DNA of 64,000 nt, from positions 2,625,001 through 2,689,000 of the forward strand of contig NZ_JAGGML010000001.1 of NCBI RefSeq assembly GCF_017875275.1, given 5' to 3'. The stretch comes from Xanthobacter flavus. Lineage in GTDB: Bacteria; Pseudomonadota; Alphaproteobacteria; Rhizobiales; Xanthobacteraceae. The position numbers and the translations under genes were made by a program. Shown here piece after piece: positions 31,028 through 40,368 of this stretch (within the stretch, counting starts at the first letter, position 1; every line of letters starts with the position of its first letter). The notes under the pieces were generated by a model. It was not told the origin of the DNA. It made no database searches and was given only the letters and a program-made list of their open reading frames with translations.

Positions 31028-31798
31028 ATGTCACGCCCAGCGCGCGCGGATCTGCCGTTCGCGGGCATCGACGGCTGCCGGGGCGGCTGGGTCATCGCGC
31101 AATGGGACGGCGGCGATCATCTCCAGCTCTTTCGCCGCACCCGCGTGGAAGAGCTGTTCGATGCGCCGGATGCACCCGCCATCGCCTGCGTGGACATGCC
31201 CATCGGCTTGCCGGAGACCAGCGAGATCGGCGGCCGGGAGGCGGAGCGTGCGGTGCGCCCTTTGCTCGGTGGGCGGCAATCGTCTGTCTTCTCCGTCCCG
31301 GCGCGCGCGGCGGTCATGGCCGGCGTGGGACCGGGGGACGAACGGGAGCGCTTCGCCGCCGCCTGCGCCGCCGCCCTCGCCCATTCGAGCCCGCCGCGCA
31401 AGGTCTCCATCCAGTGCTTCAACCTCTTCCCCAAGATCGCGGAGCTGGACGAGCTGCTGCTGCGCCGGTTGGAACTGCGGGACCGGCTGATCGAGTGTCA
31501 CCCGGAGGTGTCGTTCCGCATCATGAACGGCGCTCCGCTGGACGTGGCGAAGAAGGTGAAGAACCGGCCGCATGGCCCCGGCCTCGACCTGCGCATCGGC
31601 CTCCTCGCCCGTGCGGGCGTGCCGGTCGATCTGCTCCACGCGAAGACCGCGACTGCGCTGCGCGCAGGGCTGGATGACCTCGTGGATGCCTGCGCCTGCG
31701 CCGTCACCGCCAAAAGAGTGTTGGAAGGCAAGGCCTTGCGCTTTCCCGACCCGCCCGCGCGCGACGCCTTTGGCCTGCCGGTGGCGATCACCGCCTGA
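31028..31798 (+). CDS. DUF429 family protein
   Basis: The 256-residue protein starts with FAGIDGCRGGWVIAQWDGGD and contains CVDMPIGLPE, SVFSVPARAAVMAG and LIECHPEVSFRIMNG, the DUF429 pattern. The fold is RNase H-like, and the Asp residues in GIDG and CVDMPIG match predicted metal ligands, so a nuclease activity is possible but not shown. It begins 5 nt after the extensin-like gene and was likely co-transcribed. Confidence 0.87.
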   Translation: MSRPARADLPFAGIDGCRGGWVIAQWDGGDHLQLFRRTRVEELFDAPDAPAIACVDMPIGLPETSEIGGREAERAVRPLLGGRQSSVFSVPARAAVMAGVGPGDERERFAAACAAALAHSSPPRKVSIQCFNLFPKIAELDELLLRRLELRDRLIECHPEVSFRIMNGAPLDVAKKVKNRPHGPGLDLRIGLLARAGVPVDLLHAKTATALRAGLDDLVDACACAVTAKRVLEGKALRFPDPPARDAFGLPVAITA

Positions 31799-31882
31799 GC
31801 GGCCTTCCCTTTAAGTCGAATTCCGGTGGTCCCGCGCGCCTCGCTATGCGCAAGGGATTGTCCTCTCGACGGAATTGCCGAC

Positions 31883-33409
31883 ATGCCCGAGACCCGCATC
31901 CGCCTCTCGTCTTTGCGTGACAGGATTGTCCCGGCCGAGGAGGCCGCTGCGCTCATCGGCGACGGCATGATCGTGGGCATGAGCGGCTTCACCCGCGCCG
32001 GCGAGGCGAAGGCGGTGCCCATGGCGCTGGCCGCCCGAGCCAATGCGGCGCACGCCCGCGGCGAGCCGCTGCGCATCACCCTCATCACCGGCGCCTCGCT
32101 GGGCAACGACCTCGACAAGCAGATGGCGGAAGCGCACCTGCTCTCCCGCCGCATCCCGTTCCAGTCCGATCCCGCCCTGCGCAAGGCGATCAACGCCGGC
32201 GAAGTGATGTTCGTGGACCAGCACCTGTCCGAGACGGTGGAGCATCTGCGCACCAACCAGCTCGGCCCGATCGATGTGGCGGTGATCGAGGCGGTGGGCA
32301 TCACCGCGTCCGGCGGAATCATTCCCACCACCTCGGTGGGGAATTCCGCCACCTTCGCCATTCTCGCGAAGAAAGTGATCGTCGAGATCAATCTCACCCA
32401 GCCGGCGGAGCTGGAGGGCCTGCACGACATCTACATCCCCACCCGCCGCCCGTTCCGCGAGCCGATCCCGGTGGTGACGCCGGAAAGCCGGGTGGGCCTG
32501 CCCTTCATTCCCGTGCCCCCGGAAAAGATCGCGGCCATCGTGGTGACGCGGAAGCTCGATTCCGCCTCCAACGTGCTGCCGCCGGACCCCGAGACCGCCG
32601 CCATCGCCGGCCATCTCATGGAGTTCCTGAAGCACGAGGTGAAGCTCGGCCGCATGACCAACCGCCTGCAGCCGCTGCAGGCCGGCATCGGCACCATCGC
32701 CAACGCGGTGATGCACGGCTTCATCGAGAGCCCGTTCTGCGACCTCACCATGTATTCCGAGGTGCTGCAGGATTCGACCTTCGACCTGTTCGACGCCGGC
32801 AAGCTGAACTTCGCTTCCGGCTCGTCCATCACCCTGTCCAAGGCGAAATACGACCAGGTGATGCCGCGCATCACCGACTACAAGTCGCGCCTCATCCTGC
32901 GGCCGCAGGAGATTTCCAACCATCCGGAAATCATCCGCCGCCTCGGCCTCATCGGCATCAACACGGCGCTGGAATTCGACATCTACGGCAACGTCAATTC
33001 CACCCATGTGGGCGGGACCCACATGATGAACGGCATCGGCGGCTCCGGCGATTTCGCCCGCAACGCCTATCTGTCGGTGTTCGTCACCAAGTCCATCGCC
33101 AAGGGCGGCGCCCTGTCCTCGGTGGTGCCCATGGTGAGCCATGTGGACCACACCGAGCACGACGTGGACATCCTCGTCACCGAGGTGGGCCTCGCGGACC
33201 TGCGGGAGCTGGCCCCGCGCGAGCGGGCGCGCACCATCATCGCCAATTGCGTGCATCCGCTCTATCGCGATGCGCTGTCCGACTATTTCGATCGCGCCAC
33301 GGCGCGCGGCGGGCACACGCCGCACATCATCGAGGAGGCGCTCTCCTGGCATGTGCGGGCGCGGGAGGAGGGCAGCATGCTCCCGGAAAAGACACGGAAG
33401 ATCGCGTGA
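31883..33409 (+). CDS. Succinyl-CoA:acetate CoA-transferase/acetyl-CoA hydrolase family protein
   Basis: The 508-residue protein belongs to the acetyl-CoA hydrolase/transferase family: GMIVGMSGFTRAGEAKAVP near the start, LTMYSEVLQDSTFDLFDAGK with the catalytic Glu region, GGTHMMNGIGGSGDFARNAY, SVVPMVSHVDHTEHDVDILV and VGLADLRELAPRERA. These match class I CoA-transferases such as the acetate-specific AarC type. It exchanges CoA between short acids. The ATG at 31883 is used; upstream codons from 31826 are not conserved and no strong ribosome binding site is seen. Confidence 0.9.
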   Translation: MPETRIRLSSLRDRIVPAEEAAALIGDGMIVGMSGFTRAGEAKAVPMALAARANAAHARGEPLRITLITGASLGNDLDKQMAEAHLLSRRIPFQSDPALRKAINAGEVMFVDQHLSETVEHLRTNQLGPIDVAVIEAVGITASGGIIPTTSVGNSATFAILAKKVIVEINLTQPAELEGLHDIYIPTRRPFREPIPVVTPESRVGLPFIPVPPEKIAAIVVTRKLDSASNVLPPDPETAAIAGHLMEFLKHEVKLGRMTNRLQPLQAGIGTIANAVMHGFIESPFCDLTMYSEVLQDSTFDLFDAGKLNFASGSSITLSKAKYDQVMPRITDYKSRLILRPQEISNHPEIIRRLGLIGINTALEFDIYGNVNSTHVGGTHMMNGIGGSGDFARNAYLSVFVTKSIAKGGALSSVVPMVSHVDHTEHDVDILVTEVGLADLRELAPRERARTIIANCVHPLYRDALSDYFDRATARGGHTPHIIEEALSWHVRAREEGSMLPEKTRKIA

Positions 33410-33535
33410 GCGCCACGGCGGCGTCACCGTGCCGCCGCGGCGCGGGGAACTAATCCCAAGCGCAGCCGTTCGTTCGGTCACGAATCCGTGCTATCTCGCG
33501 ACCGCGAAATTACGTGCTGCGAAGGAATGGTGCCC

Positions 33536-35035
33536 ATGTTCCCGACGCCGAAGCCGGTCCTGACGCCCAACACCTACGCCTACGAATCCGAGCCCATGGT
33601 GAAGCCGACCGGCTTCCGGGAGTATGACGCCCGCTGGTTGTTCCAGAAGGAAATCAACCTGATGGGGGTGCAGGCTCTGGGCATGGGCCTTGGCACGCTG
33701 ATGCACGAGATGGGCGTGAAGCCGGAGATCGTCACCGGACACGACTTCCGCTCCTATTCCTCCTCCATCAAGCTGGCGCTGGTGTCCGGCCTCATGGCGG
33801 CGGGCATCAAGGTCCACGACATCGGCCTTGCCATGTCGCCCATGGCCTATTTCGCCCAGTTTGCCCTCGACGTGCCGGCGGTGGCGATGGTCACCGCCTC
33901 GCACAACGACAATGGCTGGACCGGCGTGAAGATGGGCGTCAACCGTCCCCTCACCTTCGGCCCGGACGAGATGACCCGGCTCAAGGAAATCGTGCTCGGC
34001 GCGAAGTTCGACCTCAAGGGCGGCGGCGCCTACGTGTTCGTCGAGAACTTCCCCGAGGTCTACATCAAGGACCTTACCGACCGGCCGAAGCTGAAGCACC
34101 CCATCAAGGCGGTGGTCGCCTGCGGCAACGGCACGGCCGGCGCCTTCGCTCCGAAGATCCTGGAGGCGCTGGGCGTCGAGGTGGTGCCGCTCGATACCGA
34201 GCTGGACCACACCTTCCCCAAGTACAATCCCAATCCCGAGGACATGGAGATGCTCCATGCCATGCGGGACGCGGCGCTGGAGCACAATGCGGACGTGGCC
34301 CTCGGCTTCGACGGCGACGGCGACCGCTGCGGCGTGGTGGACAACACCGGCGAGGAGATCTTCGCCGACAAGGTGGGCGTGCTGCTTGCTCGCGACCTCG
34401 CCAAGATCTACCCCAACTCCACCTTCGTGGTGGACGTGAAGTCCACCGGCCTGTTCGCCACCGACCCAGAGCTGATCAAGCTCGGCGTGAAGGCGGACTA
34501 TTGGAAGACCGGCCATTCCTACATGAAGCGCCGGGTGAACGAGACCGGCGCGCTGGTGGGCTTCGAGAAGTCCGGCCACTACTTCTTCAACAAGCCGGTG
34601 GGCCGCGGCTATGACGACGGCCTCGTCTCCGCCATCGCCGTGCTCGACATGCTGGACCGCAACCCCGGCAAGAAGCTCTCTGAATTGCGCGAGGCACTGC
34701 CCAAGACGTGGTCCTCGCCCACCATGTCCCCCCACTGCGCGGACGAGGTCAAGTACGGCGTCGTCGCCAAGGTGGTGGAGCATTACGAGAAGCTGGCCGC
34801 CGAAGGTGCCACCGTCACCGGCCAGAAGATCCGCGACCTCGTGACGGTGAACGGCGTGCGCGTCACCTGCGAGGACGGCTCCTGGGGCCTGCTGCGCGCC
34901 TCCTCCAACAAGCCCGAGCTGGTGGTGGTGGTGGAAAGCCCGGTCTCCGAGGCCCGCATGCGGGAGATGTTCAAGGAGATCGACGGCGTGCTGCGCCAGC
35001 ACCCCGGCATCGGCGAATACAACCAGACGATCTGA
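33536..35035 (+). CDS. Phosphomannomutase/phosphoglucomutase
   Basis: The 499-residue protein is a complete alpha-D-phosphohexomutase. It has the phosphoserine loop VTASHNDNGWTGVKMG, the metal loop GFDGDGDRCGVVDNTGE, the sugar-binding GFEKSGHYFFNKPVGRGYDD and the C-terminal RASSNKPELVVVVES. It interconverts hexose 1- and 6-phosphates for polysaccharide precursors. GAAGGA precedes the ATG at 33536. It is a single gene, with a higA-like pseudogene convergent behind it. Confidence 0.93.
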   Translation: MFPTPKPVLTPNTYAYESEPMVKPTGFREYDARWLFQKEINLMGVQALGMGLGTLMHEMGVKPEIVTGHDFRSYSSSIKLALVSGLMAAGIKVHDIGLAMSPMAYFAQFALDVPAVAMVTASHNDNGWTGVKMGVNRPLTFGPDEMTRLKEIVLGAKFDLKGGGAYVFVENFPEVYIKDLTDRPKLKHPIKAVVACGNGTAGAFAPKILEALGVEVVPLDTELDHTFPKYNPNPEDMEMLHAMRDAALEHNADVALGFDGDGDRCGVVDNTGEEIFADKVGVLLARDLAKIYPNSTFVVDVKSTGLFATDPELIKLGVKADYWKTGHSYMKRRVNETGALVGFEKSGHYFFNKPVGRGYDDGLVSAIAVLDMLDRNPGKKLSELREALPKTWSSPTMSPHCADEVKYGVVAKVVEHYEKLAAEGATVTGQKIRDLVTVNGVRVTCEDGSWGLLRASSNKPELVVVVESPVSEARMREMFKEIDGVLRQHPGIGEYNQTI

Positions 35036-35056
35036 GGCGGTATCGCGTGCCGTGGA

Positions 35057-35367
35057 TCAGGCGGCCGGAGCCAATGGCTTCGCCCGCTCGATCCGCGCGC
35101 GCTCCTCGGGCGAGTTCAGCGTCCGCCAGAGATCCGTCCGGCGCTGGACGTTCAGCCAGAAATCGACGCTGTTGCCGAACACCCGCGCCAGAATGAGCGC
35201 CGTCGCGGCCGTGACGGAGCGACGGTCGTTGCACAGTTCGTGACGTGCTTCCTCGGAACGCCCATCGCCTCGGCCAGCGGCGCCTGGGTGAGGCCGAGCG
35301 GCTCCATGAATTCCTCCACGAGGATTTCGCCGACCCCTGCCGGCTTGCGCTTGGTCCTGTTTGCCAT
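35057..35367 (-). pseudogene. higA: HigA-like antitoxin gene with a one-base frameshift
   Basis: The frame starts at 35367 (RKPAGVGEILVEEFMEPLGL, TQAPLAEAMGVPRKHV) and then shifts. In the next frame the sequence continues NELCNDRRSVTAATALILAR, VFGNSVDFWLNVQRRTDLWR and SPEERARIERAKPLAPAA to a stop at 35057. Loss of one A near 35240 explains it (GTCACGAACTG for GTCAACGAACTG). No HigB toxin gene is adjacent. It is a recent pseudogene or a sequencing error; it lies 4 nt behind the sugar kinase gene. Confidence 0.8.
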
Positions 35368-35371
35368 CCCC

Positions 35372-36316
35372 TCAATGCGCCGTGGCGCCCTCCTGGGTGG
35401 CGCGGGGGATGATGGCGCCGCGGTGCATGATGACTTCGGCGGCGAGGCGGTGGCCGGCCTGGGCGGCGGCTTCGGGCGTCGCGCCGGCGATGCGGGCGGC
35501 GAGATAGCCGGCGTTGAAGCTGTCGCCGGCCCCCGTGGTGTCGAGGGGAGAGACGGTGCGCTCCACCGGCACCTCCACGGTGCGCCCCTCGGCATGGACC
35601 AGCGCGCCGCCGGCCCCGTTCTTCACCACCACCTCGCTCACCCCGTAGGTGGTGATGCGCTCGATGGTGGCGGCGGGCGAGGCATCGCCCCACAGGGCCG
35701 CCTCGTCCTCGAAGGTGGGCAGCGCCATGGAGGACCGCTTCAGCGCCTCGGCGAACACGGTGCGGGCGCGGGCGAGATCACCGCCCCAGCCGCGCGGGCG
35801 GAAATTGCCGTCGAACACCCGCCAGGCCGGCGGTCCGCTGCGGCTGTCACCGGTCCCGCCCGCCATCTCCAGCGCGGCGAGGAAGCGGCCGAGCCCCTGG
35901 TTGGAATAAAGCGAGAGGGTGATGCCGGAGTAATAGACGGCACCCGCGCCCACCAGCGCCGCCGCCACGTCCTGCCAGCCATCCGCCTCGAAGAGGGAGC
36001 GGGCGGGGGAGGTGTCGCGCCAGTAATGGAAGCTGCGCTCGCCGGCGTCGTCCGTGGTGATGAGATAGAGGCCGGGCACCTTGCCCTTGGCGCGCGGCAC
36101 CAGGCTCATGTCAACGCCTTCCGCCGCGCCGAGGGCGAGGATGTCGCCGGAGAAGGCGTCGTCACCCAGCGCCGTGGCATAGGCCACGTCCGCGCCGGCG
36201 CGGGCGAGATAGACCGCCGTGTTGAAGGTGTCGCCGCCGAAGGCGAGGCCGAAGCGCCCGTCGGAACCGCGGGCGAGTTCCACCATTACCTCGCCCACAC
36301 AGACCACTTTCGCCAC
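35372..36316 (-). CDS. PfkB-family sugar kinase (2-keto-3-deoxygluconate kinase-like)
   Basis: The 314-residue protein has the ribokinase-family pattern: VCVGEVMVELARGSDGRFGL and GGDTFNTAVYLARAGADVAY near the N-terminus, and SPLDTTGAGDSFNAGYLAA with the catalytic Asp near residue 265. These fit KdgK, the kinase for 2-keto-3-deoxygluconate, but other sugar acids are possible. It stands alone, with the higA-like pseudogene downstream. A sugar-acid role would match the HpcH/HpaI aldolase at 39595, though the two are not in one operon. Confidence 0.88.
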   Translation of the reverse strand: MAKVVCVGEVMVELARGSDGRFGLAFGGDTFNTAVYLARAGADVAYATALGDDAFSGDILALGAAEGVDMSLVPRAKGKVPGLYLITTDDAGERSFHYWRDTSPARSLFEADGWQDVAAALVGAGAVYYSGITLSLYSNQGLGRFLAALEMAGGTGDSRSGPPAWRVFDGNFRPRGWGGDLARARTVFAEALKRSSMALPTFEDEAALWGDASPAATIERITTYGVSEVVVKNGAGGALVHAEGRTVEVPVERTVSPLDTTGAGDSFNAGYLAARIAGATPEAAAQAGHRLAAEVIMHRGAIIPRATQEGATAH

Positions 36317-36374
36317 GGCTGCCTCCGTTCATCGCGCCCTGCGCCTGGCGCCGGACCCTATCACAGGGCGAGGC

Positions 36375-37079
36375 TCATTCCATCGGCGGCGGCACCGCGT
36401 GGGTCCAGGTGCCCGCGCGGGGCGCCGGACCGCTCGGCCCGGAGACGCCCGGGCCGGCCTTGGCACCGTCAGAGGTCGCCTGCCGCGCGCCGTAGCGGGC
36501 CTTGAGGTCGGCGGCGCGGGCACGGTTGGCGGCGATGAGGCAGAGGGAGCGCTGCTCGAAATTGCCGATGCCGCGCGGCCCCTCGAATGGCGCGACGCCC
36601 TGGCAATCGAGATTGCGGAACAGCAGGAATCGCGACTGCGCCTCGTCGAGCTGCGTCTTCCAGCGGGCGCGCTGGGTGCCTTGCAGGTCGGTCCGCGCCT
36701 CGATCACGGTGAAGGCGTTGGCCAGCTCCGCCTCAAGCGCCTGCTCGGAGGTGCGGGTGACATCATAAAGGCAGCGATTGTACTGCCCGCCGGAGACCTT
36801 TTCGCGCGGGCAAGCGACGACCACCTTCGCGCGCTCCGGCATCGCCGCATCGCCGCCGGTTCGGACGGCGGGCGCGGTCAGCTGCGAAGTGGCTCCGGGC
36901 TGCGGGTCGGTGTCGGCGGAATGGCCCGGCGCCGGCTCGGGCTCCGGCAGAGCAGGGGCGACCATGGGGGCGGGACCGTCCGGCGGCGGGCGGGTCAGCA
37001 CCAGCAGCACAGGCGAAAAGGCCAGCAGCACGAGGGCGAGGGCGAGAAGCGCCCGCCGCCCTGGTCGCCGCCGCGCCAT
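36375..37079 (-). CDS. LprI/DUF1311-type protein with an N-terminal membrane anchor
   Basis: The protein of about 234 residues has an N-terminal hydrophobic helix (ALLALALVLLAFSPVLLVLT), a Pro-rich linker, and a Cys-containing helical domain (YNRCLYDVTRTSEQALEAEL, RWKTQLDEAQSRFLLFRNLD, then CQGVAPFEG and RSLCLIAANRARAADLKARY). The Cys spacing resembles DUF1311/LprI, a family that includes lysozyme inhibitors. It is presumably anchored in the inner membrane facing the periplasm. A GTG at 37085 is an alternative start. It lies 9 nt after the aminotransferase gene. Confidence 0.72.
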   Translation of the reverse strand: MARRRPGRRALLALALVLLAFSPVLLVLTRPPPDGPAPMVAPALPEPEPAPGHSADTDPQPGATSQLTAPAVRTGGDAAMPERAKVVVACPREKVSGGQYNRCLYDVTRTSEQALEAELANAFTVIEARTDLQGTQRARWKTQLDEAQSRFLLFRNLDCQGVAPFEGPRGIGNFEQRSLCLIAANRARAADLKARYGARQATSDGAKAGPGVSGPSGPAPRAGTWTHAVPPPME

Positions 37080-37088
37080 CCCCACGCC

Positions 37089-38276
37089 TCAGGCCACCTT
37101 GCGGTTGGCGGCGAGGAAATCGCCCATGCGGCCGAGCGCGGCGGTGATGTTCTCGCGCGAGGTGGCGTAGGACAGGCGCAGATAGCCCTCGCCATGGACG
37201 CCGAAATCCGGCCCGCCGATCACCGCGACGCCCGCCTCCTCCAGCAGCGCGGAAGCGAGCTTCTTGGCCGAGGTCCAGCCGGTGCCGGTGATGTTGGGGA
37301 AGGCGTAGAAGGCGCCCTTGGGCGTCGCGCAGGTGACGCCGGGCAGCGCGTTCAGCCCCTCCACGACGATGCGGCGGCGGGCGTCGAACTCGGCGGTCAT
37401 GGCGAACACCGCATCCTGTGGACCTTCGAGGGCGGCGATACCGGCATACTGCGTCGCGGCGTTGACGCACGACCAGCAGTTCACCGCCAGCTTGCGCACC
37501 TGATCGTAGAGGCTCTTCGGCCAGATCGAATAGCCGAGGCGCCAGCCGGTCATGGCATAGGTCTTCGACCATCCGTTGAGCAGGATGAGCCGGTCGCGGA
37601 TCTCCGGATAGGCGAGGAGCGTGCGGTGCTCTTCCCCGTCGAAGAGGAAGCGATCGTAGATCTCGTCCGACATGAGCGCGACATGGGGATGGGCGGCAAG
37701 GCCCTTCACCAGCTTGTCGATCTCCGCGGCCGGGGTGACGCCGCCGGTGGGGTTGGCCGGCGAATTGATGATGAGCAGCCGCGTCTTCGGCGTGATGAGC
37801 GCCAGCGTCTCCTCGGCCGAGAAGGCGAAGCCGTTCTCCTCGCGGATCGGCACGGGGATGGGCGTCGCGCCGGTGTGCTCGATCATGGAGCGGTAGATGG
37901 GAAAGCCGGGATCGGGATAGAGAATTTCCGCGCCGGGCTCGCCGAACAGGCGGATGGCCGCATACATCGTCACCTTGCCGCCGGGCACGATCATCACGAG
38001 GTTCGGGTCCATCTCCACGCCGTAGCGGCGGTTGAGATCGCCCGCCACCGCCTCGCGCAGCGGCAGGATGCCCACCGAGGGCGTGTAGCCGTGCTGGCCA
38101 TCGCGCAGCGCCTTCACCGCCGCCTCGACGATGTGGGCGGGCGTCTGGAAGTCGGGCTGGCCGATGCCGAGGTTGAGAATGGAGCGCCCCTCCGCCTGAA
38201 GCGCCGTGGCGCGGGCCAGAACGGCGAAGGCATTCTCCTCGCCGATGCGGTCGAAGGCGGGATTGGTGGTGAGCAT
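37089..38276 (-). CDS. Class I/II pyridoxal-phosphate aminotransferase
   Basis: The 395-residue protein is complete. LNLGIGQPDFQTPAHIVEAA, NSPANPTGGVTPAAEIDKLV, LMSDEIYDRFLFDGEEHRT and the pyridoxal-phosphate Lys in GWSKTYAMTGWRLGYSIWP are clear. It transfers amino groups between an amino acid and a keto acid; the family includes aspartate and aromatic aminotransferases, and the substrate cannot be fixed. It is the first gene of a pair with the LprI-like gene. Confidence 0.92.
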   Translation of the reverse strand: MLTTNPAFDRIGEENAFAVLARATALQAEGRSILNLGIGQPDFQTPAHIVEAAVKALRDGQHGYTPSVGILPLREAVAGDLNRRYGVEMDPNLVMIVPGGKVTMYAAIRLFGEPGAEILYPDPGFPIYRSMIEHTGATPIPVPIREENGFAFSAEETLALITPKTRLLIINSPANPTGGVTPAAEIDKLVKGLAAHPHVALMSDEIYDRFLFDGEEHRTLLAYPEIRDRLILLNGWSKTYAMTGWRLGYSIWPKSLYDQVRKLAVNCWSCVNAATQYAGIAALEGPQDAVFAMTAEFDARRRIVVEGLNALPGVTCATPKGAFYAFPNITGTGWTSAKKLASALLEEAGVAVIGGPDFGVHGEGYLRLSYATSRENITAALGRMGDFLAANRKVA

Positions 38277-38448
38277 GGCCGGCAGATCCTCGGGCGCGCG
38301 GCGTCTCGTGCGCCGCGTTCAAAAAGGACGCCTTGGATAGCACCGAAGGCCGCAGGTGGGGAGTGGGCGAAAATCTGCTGCAGCGCGCAAAGCGTAGCCA
38401 TGGTCAGCATGTTACGAGGGGCCGCGTGCCGAATCGCGAGGAGCCCTC

Positions 38449-39561
38449 ATGCCAGCACCGACCCCCCGCCCGCCGTTCCAGGACACCGAGATCGCGATCG
38501 TCGGTGCGGGCATCGTCGGGCTTTCGGTGGCCCATGTGCTGACGCGCCTTGGCATTTCCGTGCGCTGCTTCGATGCCGGAGCGGCCGGCGGCGCGCAGTC
38601 GGCGGGCGGCTCGCGCATCATGCGCGCGGCCTATAACGACCCGAAGATGCTCTGGCTCGCGCGGAAGGCCAGCACCGGCTGGGCACGGTGGGAGGAGGAG
38701 GCCGGCCGCCCCCTCATCGAGCGCACCGGCTCCTTCCTCATCGTCTCCGAGGCCGAGGCCGAGCTGAAGCGCCTCGCCGGGCTCGATCTGAAGGTCCGCT
38801 TCGTCTCCCCCGCCGAGCAGGAAGAGCTGCTGCCGGTGCATCGGCCCTGGGCGAAGCCGGTGATCCTGGAGGAGGAGGCCGGCACCATCCGCGCCCGCGA
38901 CAGCATCCAATGGCTTGCCGCGACGCTGGGCGATGCGCTCCACGAGCATACGCCGGTGCTGGGCCTCACCCAGCGCGCCGGGCATGTGCTGGTCTCCACC
39001 CGCAGCGCCATCTACCGGGCGCGGCGTGTGCTGGTGGCGGCGGGGATGCAGACGCCGATGCTCTCCGGCGCCATGGGCGTGAAGGTGCCGCAGGTCTACA
39101 GCGTCCACCAGCGCCTGCTCTTCCCCATGACCGGCGATCTCGCCGCGCGGCCCATGGTCTCCTTCCGCGACAAGAGCGACCACCGCCACGGCGTGCTCTA
39201 CACCTACGGCCTGCCGGCGCTGCATGACGGCCTGTTCGCCGTGGGGCTGGAGCCGAGCGACACCGACCGCAGCGGCGGCGGCCATCCCGACCAGGTGATC
39301 GAGCACACGCTGGCGCTGGCGGCGCAGACGCTGCCCGGCCTCGACACCGCGCGCTTCACCATCGAGAGCTGCGTCTCCACCTCGCTGGAGCATCCCGACG
39401 ACGGCGCGCCGTGGGAATCCGAACGGCTGGAAGTGGTGCGGCGCGGCGCGGTGGACTTCTTCGCCGGCGGCCACCTCTTCAAGTTCGCCCCGGCGCTGGG
39501 CGAAATGCTCGCCGGCATGGTGCTGGGCGAGGAGGTGCCCGCTATGCTCCGCCCGGAATAA
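38449..39561 (+). CDS. FAD-dependent amine oxidase (DAO/sarcosine-oxidase family)
   Basis: The 370-residue protein has an FAD motif EIAIVGAGIVGLSVAHVLTR, GGSRIMRAAYND (typical of monomeric sarcosine or N-methyltryptophan oxidases) and the GGHLFKFAPALGEMLAGMVL end that binds flavin. It oxidises an N-methyl or amino compound, releasing peroxide; the exact substrate is unknown. It is followed 33 nt later by an aldolase gene and may be in the same transcript. Confidence 0.87.
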   Translation: MPAPTPRPPFQDTEIAIVGAGIVGLSVAHVLTRLGISVRCFDAGAAGGAQSAGGSRIMRAAYNDPKMLWLARKASTGWARWEEEAGRPLIERTGSFLIVSEAEAELKRLAGLDLKVRFVSPAEQEELLPVHRPWAKPVILEEEAGTIRARDSIQWLAATLGDALHEHTPVLGLTQRAGHVLVSTRSAIYRARRVLVAAGMQTPMLSGAMGVKVPQVYSVHQRLLFPMTGDLAARPMVSFRDKSDHRHGVLYTYGLPALHDGLFAVGLEPSDTDRSGGGHPDQVIEHTLALAAQTLPGLDTARFTIESCVSTSLEHPDDGAPWESERLEVVRRGAVDFFAGGHLFKFAPALGEMLAGMVLGEEVPAMLRPE

Positions 39562-39594
39562 GCTTCGCCGATAAGAATCCCCCGAGGAAGCCCC

Positions 39595-40362
39595 ATGCAA
39601 CTGCCCGAGAACCCGTTCAAGCGTGCGCTCCATGCCAGCACCCAGCAGATCGGCCTGTGGTGCGCCGTGCCGTCCAATTATGTCTCGGAAATCCTCGCCG
39701 GCGCGGGCTTCGACTGGCTGGTGCTCGACACCGAGCATGCACCCAACGAATTGCCGAACGTCTTCAACCAGCTCCAGTCCATGGTGGGCTATGCCACCCA
39801 GCCGGTGGTTCGGGTGCCGTGGAACGATGCGGTGACCCTGAAGCGCTTCCTCGACATCGGCACCCAGAGCTTCCTCATCCCCATGGTGCAGGACGCCGAG
39901 GAGGCGCGCGCGGCGGTGGCGGCGACGCGCTATCCGCCGGACGGCATCCGCGGCTATGCGGTGGCCTCCCGCGCCACCCGCTTCGGCCGCATCGGCGATT
40001 ACTTCACCCGCTATGCCGACGAGATGTGCGTGCTGGTGCAGGTGGAGACCATGGAAGCGCTGGAGAAGGTGGAGGAGATCGCCGCCGTGCCGGGTGTGGA
40101 CGGCATCTTCATCGGCCCCGGCGACCTCTCCGCCTCCATGGGCCTCCTGCACCAGCCCACCCACCCGAAGGTGGTGGAGGCCATCGAGGACGGGCTGAGG
40201 CGCATCACGGCCGCCGGAAATCGCGGCGGCGTGCTGGTGGTGGGAGACGAGGCGCTGGCCCGCCGTTACATGGCGGCCGGCTCGGTCTTCACCGCCGTGG
40301 GCGTGGATGCGGCCCTGTTCGCCCGCAGCGCCGATGCGCTGGCGAAGCAATACAAAGTCTGA
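39595..40362 (+). CDS. HpcH/HpaI-family aldolase
   Basis: The 255-residue protein has the family layout: IGLWCAVPSNYVSEILAGAG, FDWLVLDTEHAPNELPNVFN, QPVVRVPWNDAVTLKRFLDI, QVETMEALEKVEEIAAVPGV with the metal-binding Glu, and DGIFIGPGDLSASMG with the Asp. Members are class II pyruvate aldolases that cleave keto acids such as 4-hydroxy-2-oxoheptanedioate or 2-keto-3-deoxyglucarate. AGGAAG before the ATG at 39595 is the ribosome binding site. Confidence 0.9.
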   Translation: MQLPENPFKRALHASTQQIGLWCAVPSNYVSEILAGAGFDWLVLDTEHAPNELPNVFNQLQSMVGYATQPVVRVPWNDAVTLKRFLDIGTQSFLIPMVQDAEEARAAVAATRYPPDGIRGYAVASRATRFGRIGDYFTRYADEMCVLVQVETMEALEKVEEIAAVPGVDGIFIGPGDLSASMGLLHQPTHPKVVEAIEDGLRRITAAGNRGGVLVVGDEALARRYMAAGSVFTAVGVDAALFARSADALAKQYKV

Positions 40363-40368
40363 CGGCCC

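Noticed and set aside
38404-40350. A 648-codon open frame on the minus strand opposite the oxidase and aldolase genes
   Set aside because: It is antisense to two clear genes, has no recognisable domain, and such long mirror frames are normal in this GC-rich, codon-biased DNA. The same holds for those at 24895-26652 (+), 31844-33481 (-), 36219-38636 (+), 44668-46590 (-), 50791-52659 (-) and 56416-58881 (-).
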